From Trematomus loennbergii (Eukaryota; Chordata; Actinopteri; Perciformes; Nototheniidae), in NCBI GenBank assembly GCA_012861695.1, contig JAAOOA010000127.1, positions 21,829,267 to 21,893,266 on the forward strand: a stretch of DNA of 64,000 nucleotides, read 5' to 3'. A model generated the notes under the pieces. The model saw only the letters and a list, made by a program, of their open reading frames with translations. It was not told where the DNA came from and did no database searches. Positions 55,301 through 64,000 of the stretch are shown here, piece after piece. The position numbers were made by a program, and so were the translations under genes. Each line of letters starts with the position of its first letter. The stretch's first letter is position 1.

Positions 55301-58300
55301 AGCAACACGTCGGGGGGCCGATACCAAAGAGTCACCACCTCGTTAGAGTATGTTTTAGTGGGCACTGATTTGGCCCTCGCCAGGCCTGTGGAGCAGAAAT
55401 ATGAGAAATAAAAAAACTGATCCAAGAGGCACATTTAGTACAAACTGAAGTGTGGCTTTCAAACATTTTCATTAATTGCTCAATTGTTCCAAGCAGTTTT
55501 TGAAAATAATAGATGAATTCATCTTAAAGAATTGTAAAAACAAGTGTTTTGTTAACATCCAAGTGGCAGATAATCCATCACTATAAGAATTATTATCTCA
55601 AACAGATTGGTGTAAGTATTTTCTTTCGTTTTTACCAAAGTCAGCCAGTTTGAGTTCTCCTCTTTCGTTGATGAGCAGATTTTGGGTTTCAGGTCTCTGT
55701 GGAGAACTTTCCGTTTGTGACAGTACGCCAGGCCTCGCAGGATCTGGTATAGAAAAATCTAGGGAGAGAGATATTCTAGATTAGCGACTCTCGTCACATC
55801 GTGAAATCAGTTTCAAAAAGCATTGCTGAACTGATATTGATGCTACATTACATGCAATTTTACCCAAACCCCATTGAAAAAAGCTAAAGAATCCTGGATA
55901 CATGTAATTTGAGAAAGATAATATTTACATGCGCTCCTTTCAAACAGCCCAGGTTCACTTATTTTCTTTATTTAAAGATACAAAATGCACACAAAAACAT
56001 TACAACTTTGTGGAAAAGTAAGGTTAGTAAAGCAAATTTCACTTTCCCCTTCAGTGCCGTAGCTTCACCACCAGGGGGCACACTAATAGTGTTTCTTGCA
56101 TCAATACAAGCAACAAACTCATGGCATTTGATGAAGTTGACCAGCAGGCCGTCTGCAGAGACTCACCTTGACATTGTGCATGCTCAGGATGTTCCCGCAG
56201 TCGTCCATGTACTGCTTCAAGTCTTTGTCCTACACAAAAGAGAGAGGGGGAGAGAAGAAGAAAGAGTGAGGGAGGGTGTTCGAAGCATAGAAAGGATAAA
56301 GGCATAGCAACAATTGTGCTCCTACATGACAGTATCATCCTCAACTGTGCAGAGGGTCATGAATAGTTATGATGTATAATGTATTGATATTAGCATCAGT
56401 GCACAGAATTAACATGCGAGTCATGCAGGAAGTGAGGGTCTCACCAGGTACTCGAAGACCAGCGTGAGTGATTTCTCTGTGTGGATGATATCGTGCAGCG
56501 TCACTATGTTGGCGTGTTTCAGGTCCTTCAGTAATGACACTAGAGGAAAAGAAAGAGGATACAAAAGCAATTTAGAACAGAAATGTCTCGACCAAGTCAC
56601 AACAAAGATGAAACAAAATTAAAACTACAACAAAGACTATGAAGACATTACTCTCCTTGAATAACTTCTGTGATTAACTCCAAACTCACCCCACTTGAGG
56701 TAATCGGTATATTCACGCATTTTTGTGACGATCTTTTATTGTGTAACATCCTGGTTTTGTGTTACAACATTAGTGACTGGTGTTTTCTAGCCAAATCTGG
56801 GATTTAGGAGATTTGTTGATTGTGTGCCAGTGCGCATTCCCAGCATGTGTTGAAACATAGACACCTCGTCAACACCTCAAACTAAACCGCCAATACCTTT
56901 TATCACCTACTATGCTACGACTCCTTTATGACAAATTATGCTATGACTTTTTTGGACAAACTATATTGTTTGTAACTAGATAAAATGATACTGTATTCTT
57001 GGGGTCTTTTTTATTTATCATTAAGACTTTTAAGAGTTCTACCTCCACAAAGTCGAATGAATATGAAACAATACTATCAGAAAAGGTCCACTACATATCT
57101 GGAATTTGTTTTTATATAATAAAGCTCTCTATTACGGCTGGAAATGGTCAGATTCCCGGGAAAAGAGTGATATATTCCTAGTGATTTATTATTATTGGGG
57201 GTAATTTATTGTAATCTTGGTGCAACACTGAACTTTCATACCTTCTCTGATAGCGGTGCATGGCGCCCCCTCCTCGTGCTCCAGTCTGATCTCCTTCAGC
57301 GCCACGAGGTTGTCCGTCAGCTTACTCCTCCCTTGAAGACTGTAGCGTACGTGCCCTGGAGGACAGGAAGACAGGAGGACAGGCAGGTGAGTCAGGCTGT
57401 CAGGGGTTAAAGCAAACTCTACACCTGTGTTTAACTATGTGAGAACATCAGCACCTGTGGAGAAGGTAAACAAACACTCTCACGTACCTCCCCCAGTTTA
57501 TCCAGTTTGATGTAGGTCTCCAACTTCCCAAATCCGATTTCTGACTGCAGAAGAGAAAGGGACAAGCTGTATTAATGAGGGTGGCGTCTTAATTAGCGCT
57601 GACAAGCTTACTGACACTACGGCAAATCCTTATGACGGCCTCGCAGCAACAGAGGGGGGGGAGTAAAGAGGTCAAACACCCCCCCAACCACCGTCACAGA
57701 TAATCTCCTCCGACAAACTACCGCTGGCTTTCGGCTTCAACGATGTGTTTGTTTATAGGGAAGGGAAGGCTAACTCCCTTTATTAAGCATGTTTGAGACG
57801 CAATGTGAAACCCTAATGTGCTTTAGAGCTTTAGTAATAGATCAATTAATTAACTGAACAATTAACAGAACATGCAACCGTCTTTTAAACCTTCTCTAAT
57901 GTTTGATTTAATGCTTTTCTTTCAAATGTATGAATATATCTGTGTTTTGGATTGTAATTTGACAAAATAAATCTAGCTTAATACATCGCATTGGGCTATG
58001 GGAAATGATAAGATGTATTTTTCACTATATTCTGACTTTTACAAATAAATCAACCACTCAATAATCAAAGAAATAATCTGCAGATTTTTTTATAATGAAT
58101 ATAAATTGGTTACAGGCTAAATATGCTTTAGAGAAATATAGATGCAATATTAATTATAAAAGGAAGTGGAAACCTGAGGTCATCTTGAGTACTCAGGAAA
58201 CATTTTCCAGCCACTCGGAGCATAAAAAAAAACCCCTACCTCAGCATAACCGGAGCCTCTTGAGGACGCATGAGGACCAGAGCCAGGTGAGCTGAGATCT

Positions 58301-59685
58301 CCGGGTGGAAAATAAATTGACCGAAGCCTCTCAGTGCTTTATAAACAACTCTGCAGGGGAGCAGGCGTGAACGCAAAGGCAGTGGACTGTGCGAGGAAAG
58401 GACGAGATCAGAGAGCGGAGGAAGGAAGGTCACTTTGGTTTCTAGGTGCTTTTAAATAAAACATAACGCTTAAAAGCTATCTTTATGCTGCCTCTGTTTC
58501 TGCCCGGCTCTCCTCCACTGCTGATTCTCAAATCTGAACAGCACGCTCTTTTAGAAGTGGGCAGCAACTACTGCACATTTACATAAGCAGAGTTCGGAGG
58601 TATCAGCACTTGAGTTTTATTTTTAAAAAACATATCACAGGGAAGTATTGTAGAATTTAATCCTACATGTATCTCCCAGTTTGGGCTATGAGTTTACATG
58701 CTGATCCAGATTTTACCTGAGCATAGTGAGATAAGATAATGGTTGGATTATATAAGGAATATCTGACATGAAATGATATACATTTATATATTTGACATTC
58801 TTTGGGTGTATTAGACCATTTCAGGCATTGTTGACAGTTAATAAGCAGGTAGAAGTACTTTGATTTGTATCTAATAAACAGGACAGGCAAGTCAATCCTC
58901 AACTGATAAATACGAGAAGGTGAAAAGGACGGTGGAAGTGGGTTATTGTTCTTCAGGTTGAACCAGTGATTTTGACCTTTTACCAACACAGTCAACGTTA
59001 GCAGCAGCTTCTGTGACAAGTTCAAAGAGGCAATGTAAACGCTTTACACAAGTTTGCCAAAATTCAAGTAAAAATATCACTCATTCTCCGAGTCATAACT
59101 CAGTTTTATCTGAACAGAGACACATATGATTGTCCATAAAACAATGTAGAAAAATGATCCTCTTTATAGATACATATCCAGAACTTGAGACTGTTCATGT
59201 TTCACATTTTTCTTCAGATTCAAAATCATGCAGACCTTGATTGCTCATAGCCAAAACAAATATAGGCCAATGAAAGGGGAGGGGGTCTCATGTTTTACTT
59301 AAGTTGATAACTGGAAGTCAAATGTACATGTTCCTTTTAGATATGGTTTAGTTTCCACAAACTCCAGAGAAAAATATGTGGCTCTACAGCTGCTAAATGC
59401 TCGGCTAGTCACTAACTGTGTCTGGTGTTCGGTGCTTAGCAGGAAGGTTTACAGTAGGATCATAAGAGCTTAAAAAACTGAATTAGATTTCCATTTGATT
59501 TATTATCCATTTGACCACATTGTTCCTAACCCTAACCCAGTTCTCTCCCTTGGTCTCACCAGTGATGCTCTGCGGGAGCGTCGGCTCAGCGGCTGGTCGA
59601 AGGGCGGGCTGCTCAGCTGCAGCTTCTCCAGGTAGCCGTCGGGTATCCGGATGTCAGCCGGCAGGGACAGACGTTTGTTCAGGTC
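52363..59685 (-). CDS. cdk17: Cyclin-dependent kinase 17 (PCTAIRE-2), C-terminal 13 exons; four single-base frameshifts here
   Basis: PCTAIRE-family Ser/Thr kinase. Exons (minus): 59560-59685, 57488-57544, 57242-57355, 56445-56539, 56167-56229, 55636-55758, 55265-55385, 54671-54767, 54407-54511, 53955-53997, 53691-53781, 53459-53536, 52363-52400. The first begins [20 protein letters not shown], upstream of the kinase domain. Kinase landmarks: LGE|GTYATV glycine loop, AIRE within the PCTAIRE helix (read CTAIRE), HRDLKP catalytic loop, [18 protein letters not shown] activation segment. The C-terminus is [12 protein letters not shown]. One base is missing in exons 57242-57355 (near 57329), 55636-55758 (near 55685), at the start of 54671-54767 and near the end of 54407-54511. 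Adding four gives 1155 nt, 384 aa, the same length as the human segment from DLNKRL. CDK17 rather than CDK16/18 by sequence and by ELK3 linkage. N-terminal exons were not found in 59686-64000. Confidence 0.95.
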
Positions 59686-59692
59686 CTGCAGA

Positions 59693-59714
59693 ACACACAC
59701 ACACACACACACAC
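59693..59714. repeat. (AC)11 microsatellite abutting a cdk17 3' splice site
   Basis: On the cdk17 strand this is (TG)11 followed by TTCTGCAG and the exon starting at 59685, so the repeat forms most of the polypyrimidine-tract position. See findings for its relation to the tract at 59913-59966. Confidence 0.9.
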
Positions 59715-59910
59715 ATAAAGGGTTAAAAACAACAGAGAACCTAATTTTAAAACAGTGTCAACATGACATTAAACCAATGAGAAACCCTCAGCAAACAGCG
59801 TAAACTCTGAATAAATACCAGAGATTGACAACAAAATGGCCGAAACCCAGCGTAAACAAGTAGCATCTGTAATAGGCAGGCGGCTTTAGGCCTCACTGGT
59901 CAACAGAGGC

Positions 59911-59912
<2 letters not shown>

Positions 59913-59948
<36 letters not shown>

Positions 59949-59966
59949 TGTGTATGTGTATGTGTA
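59913..59966. repeat. (GT)n microsatellite in cdk17 intron
   Basis: Fourteen perfect GT units (59913-59940), then an interrupted run with TATG variants to about 59966. On the cdk17 transcript it reads (CA)n. Confidence 0.9.
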
Positions 59967-62900
59967 GCAGCATGCAGTTTTACAGTGTGTTGTAGCAGAC
60001 TTGTGTGCTTGATAGAGCAATCTATTTGTTAGATTACTGTTAATCCAGCCTCTCTCTCCCTTTCGCTGTCTCTCACTGCTTTAAATCTTCCACTCCCTCT
60101 GAGGTAACACTGGACACTAGCAACCCCCCCAACAATATGCAACACAACAATATGCAACCTTGAACCGTCCACATTTCAACAACCAGCTCATTGATACATC
60201 TGTAACCTGAGGTGACTGACCCCAAAGCCTTTCCTTCTAAACTAACACGGTGACTCAGCTTCTGCCCTTATTGTAGTCTACGCTGGACAGATTCAGACAT
60301 CAGATTAGCTTCAACGGACGTTTTCATTGGTTTTAAAACAACTTTAATAAATGGGACATAACGTAATCTGCATATAGCAGTTAATAAAGGTTGTAGTAAG
60401 GGACAATGTTTATTACAATAGTGTAACACGACCGATTTTGTTGCTGTGAGGATTTATTTGTTTATTTTTATGCAACATATATTTAAATTATTTTGTCAAG
60501 AGCCATGTACAAACTAATACAAACTTTATTTCAAGCAAAAAAAGGATATAATAATTTATATGGGACTGCAATTTACAATTAACGCCCTTATGGCTCATTT
60601 ATTGGTTATTGGATTAATTGCTTTGCCATTATAATTTGAGAAAATGGGGGAATGTTTAAAATGATAGGCTCTTGAAACCCAAGTTTACCTCTGCAAAATG
60701 CTTATTTATCCGATCTACAGCCCAGAAATAATAAGTTTATTATCATATAAGACGAAGAAAAAACGCCAATTCTAGTAGCAACAATTATTATTTGTATAAT
60801 TAAATGAATTATAAAAAAATCACTGTATATTAACTTCTGTCTAATTGTTTCAAATCTAAATGCATGGTAAACATCTATATATCAATTCATTTATATAACT
60901 GCTACACTTCATTGATGTATTGGTATCTATATTTTTCAATGAAATAACTCTCAGCTTGCAGTTTCCGTATGCGAGTCAGGATTGTTGCTTCGTCCCAGGA
61001 GCAAGTGATGCATCACCTGACCTCTGCACCCCGCCCCAACCAACAGTTGTCCAATCAACCAGTCCTAATCTTTGACAACAGGGGCCCATCTGGAGCGCAT
61101 TACTGTAATCCTTGTGATGTAATCCCGAAACAGCACTGCTTCCTCTCCAGTGAGACCTACAGTCCTCCACCTGCCCACAGACGGAGGGATTTCCTCTTCC
61201 TCACTTCTTCTCCACTGAATGTCACATCAGCACAAAGGCAAAGCATGAGGACACAGTGATGTAGCAGAGGAGTTAGTTAGTAAGTTATTGACCTCTGTAC
61301 TTATTCATTAAGAGAAGAAGGACCAACACTGTTACTGAGGTCGGTGCCTCTCTGGTGTTTAGAGTTGGTGTCTACACTTGTCTGCAATTTCCAAATATAA
61401 AAAAAGGACCTAAAACTCCACAGGTTTAACTACAACTATCGAATCATACGGACAGAGGAAACATGGCTAATGTTATGGTAACTGAATGCTAACAAAACGT
61501 TGGCTTATCATGCACAGTTAATCTATCAGCATAGTATTAAAATATGTCCTGTTTTAAATCATACTCCCTGTGTAGTGGTTTGTGTTACCGTAGTACAGCA
61601 TTCCTCAATATTGCAATTCTGCATCTCTGGCTGATGATTGCTACGTTTCAATGTTACTATAAATAGTATAGTGTAAATGTGATCCCAGGGTCCTTATTTC
61701 TAGCTTTCTTTCATATGTATTGGAGTGTCTGTTACTGCCAGCGAGATAACAGTGCCTACTGACAATGTTTTAAAAAGTTGAAAGTGAAAAGGTTACGCTA
61801 CTTTGTTAGCCGTGCAGGTCCATTCCCTATTAACACAGCTACAAATCCAGAGACAACTGTTGCTAAGTTACTCTCAACATACCATGGCAACAAACTGACA
61901 CTGTCAAACTGTTACTGTGTTGGTGTGAAGGTAAAACACCACAAAAGAAAAAAAAAGATAAAAAGTTGCATTTAACCACAGATAAAGTCAGCTACAGCGC
62001 CATTAATCCCACTGCTTTGTTTGTTTGTCAGTATAAAAGTGTGAAAAGCTATGTATGGGTTTCTGTCCAACTGAACCTCTTCTTGTGAAACAGTCACAGG
62101 AAGTGGGGGTGCATCGCTTCTTGAACACTCTGTCAATGCACAGCTAGAGGTGATGCGTCATGTCTCTGTGTGTGGGTTGCTTCAAATGGAGTAAGCTGCT
62201 TGACTACAAGTTTAAAGTTTTTCTATCGTGCAGCCTTGCATGTTTGGTTTGTCTGCGTAGCGACTGGTATCTGCTCGTAAATCCCCCAGAGGTCCTGCAA
62301 TCAAACGGACCAATAAAGCGTGTCAGAGGGAGGGGAGTGTGTGTTCTTCAATCACAAGACGTTTCCTCGCATGATCGCCCAGCAGGTACTGAGCAACATG
62401 TGGTGCGCTGGCAGGATGTCAACATCAACCACACAGCACAAAACACACACAGTGCAATAAAAACAAAAAGGAAGAATTATGTTTCCGCTAATTATTGCAG
62501 ATTATTTTTGCAATAAAAAAAGCTTGGGTTGATTATTGTATTATTTATATTTATCGAGAGCAATATCTCGACAACTCAATGAAAGATATATATGTTTTTG
62601 CAGAATACTAATAAATCCGTCTAACCATTTCATTGAATCGAAATGAAACGGTTGAAACGCAATGTGTCCGTCTAGCCATGTTTCTTCTTTACGTTCATAA
62701 TAATATGTTAACGATCATTATAATTATTTAAGATAAAGGAAGCCTGACGGGTGTTTATTTTACTTTACTGTAGAGGGAAAGAGTTGGCATAGTTGGGCTG
62801 TGTTTATATATTTGACATTATATAAATCAAGTTTTAATAGCTTGCTTCTCTAATCCCAAACCAAAGCTCTAAAATTAGTCATATTTTTACTTTATTTTAA

Positions 62901-64000
62901 GAGTTTTTAGACTATATAAAATACATTACATCACTATATTTGAATAGTACTCCCATCTTCAACCTCATTCATATGCAATGATAAAAAAAGATTATATTTC
63001 TATTTCCATTCCTCTTCTGTAAGTACTTCTGAGAATGCTAAGCGTAATAAAAATGAAAATCAAATAGAGAAGGCAGGAAGTAATGTTCTTGTTCACTTTC
63101 ACTATGAGGCTGGAAGGTCAGTTGTACATCCTTAAATCCCATTAGTGGCCATTAAGATGTTAAACACTTGACAAAGGAAGGAAGCATCAAGCAGTGTGTC
63201 ATTTTGGCCATCTCATTCTCTTTAATTACTACTGATATCTACAAAAATAATCTGATGTAAATCAATGTCAGAAAATTCTTTATTTGTTACCTAAAAAGCA
63301 GTGTGATTGCCTTTCTTACTGCCTCATGTGTCCCTACAAGCTGCATGGATCAAAGCTTTCACTCTCTGGTTCTGCATTCATGTGCAACAATAACATTAAT
63401 ATTCGCAGCGAGTGAAAAGTCTTTCCGTAATGAGTTGACATTATATAACCACCAGAGGAATGAAACAATCTGTAAACTGCGTGTGTGTGTGTTGCATGAA
63501 GACAGAGCGAGAAAGTAAGGCAGGGGGTTGGTAGTAGCGACAGTGAAAGTGCATTAATCAGATTTTGAAAGCATGTTCAGCAGTGCAGTACATTTAGAGT
63601 CACAGTGTGTGTGTGTATGTGTATGTGTATGTGTGTGTGTGTGTGTGTGTGTTTGTGTGTGTCTGAGATTTTGTGGGCAGCTGAGCGTGTTCCTGACACT
63701 TTCAGAATCTGCCTACGCTGAGTTACAGCACAGTGCTGCAATGCACACATCATTAAATACCGATTCCTGCTGAGTAAAAGGTCCATTATCAAACACTATG
63801 CTTCATTTACTTCCCAGTGAATGCATCAGAACAGCCAGCCAGGTACGACCCTGAACGATAAATGTGTCATCACTTATTATACAAAAGTAACATGTTAAAA
63901 AAAGGTATGTAGCCAGTGATTCATCTCAACATACAACATGTCCATCATTTTAAAGGTTTCCAAGGACAGATGACGTCTAAACACACAAAGAAACAATCCT
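59967..64000. other. Probable cdk17 intronic sequence to the window edge
   Basis: The first cdk17 exon seen starts in frame inside the protein, so upstream exons must exist. None of the expected N-terminal motifs was found here on the minus strand, so this is read as intron. No other gene was recognised. Open frames such as those at 60969-61259 and 62160-62516 lack conserved motifs. A (GT)n microsatellite is at 63606-63662. Confidence 0.5.
63606..63662. repeat. (GT)n microsatellite
   Basis: Run of GT units with TATG interruptions; the 66-residue (VC)n-containing frame across it is a translation of the repeat and not a gene. Confidence 0.9.

Noticed and set aside
59527..59537. Telomere-like CCCTAACCCTAA words
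   Set aside because: Only about two units next to a cdk17 exon; too short to be an interstitial telomeric array.
63573..63792. Frames reading (VC)n and (HT)n peptides
   Set aside because: Translations of a GT microsatellite.

Overview
This is vertebrate nuclear DNA from a teleost fish, most likely a percomorph. The genes have many short exons with GT/AG borders. Intergenic and intronic DNA carries fish-type L2 LINE 3' fragments, hAT-like and TTAA-flanked MITEs and long (GT)n microsatellites. Gene order follows the human 12q22-q23 block (METAP2, NTN4, HAL, ELK3, CDK17), with USP44, SNRPF, CCDC38, AMDHD1 and LTA4H absent from the corresponding intervals. No bacterial, phage, plasmid, CRISPR or viral feature was seen.

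Layout, left to right. About 48-6815 (-): a FAM194/DUF4550 gene resembling human C3orf20, running off the left edge. 7513-13889 (+): metap2, complete, 11 coding exons, head-to-head with the previous gene. 15930-24050 (-): ntn4 (netrin-4), 10 coding exons. 24051-34451: gene-poor stretch with an L2-type LINE fragment and an intron-containing tRNA-Tyr at 31973-32060. 34452-40966 (-): hal (histidine ammonia-lyase), 19 coding exons, with a TTAA-flanked MITE in an intron. About 42960-50377 (+): elk3, one candidate untranslated exon and four coding exons. 52363-59685 (-): cdk17, C-terminal 13 coding exons; its N-terminal exons were not found and probably lie beyond the right edge.

The genes do not form a pathway. 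They are a conserved syntenic neighbourhood: N-terminal Met removal (metap2), basement-membrane/guidance signalling (ntn4), histidine catabolism (hal), ETS transcription (elk3) and a PCTAIRE kinase (cdk17).

The most notable observation is that all four minus-strand genes carry single- or two-base indels inside otherwise intact, conserved exons (1 inferred in the FAM194 gene, 3 in ntn4, 3 plus a nonsense codon in hal, 4 in cdk17). The two plus-strand genes are clean. Once the missing bases are counted, exon phases and total lengths match the family (ntn4 633 aa, hal 655 aa), so consensus sequencing error is the simplest explanation. Other points of interest are two GC-AG introns (metap2 intron 6, hal intron 18), a (UG)11 tract abutting a cdk17 3' splice site with a complementary (CA)n tract about 200 nt upstream, and a NAGNAG acceptor in metap2. 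I did not find a novel biological system here; the unusual signals are splicing, assembly-quality and mobile-element features.
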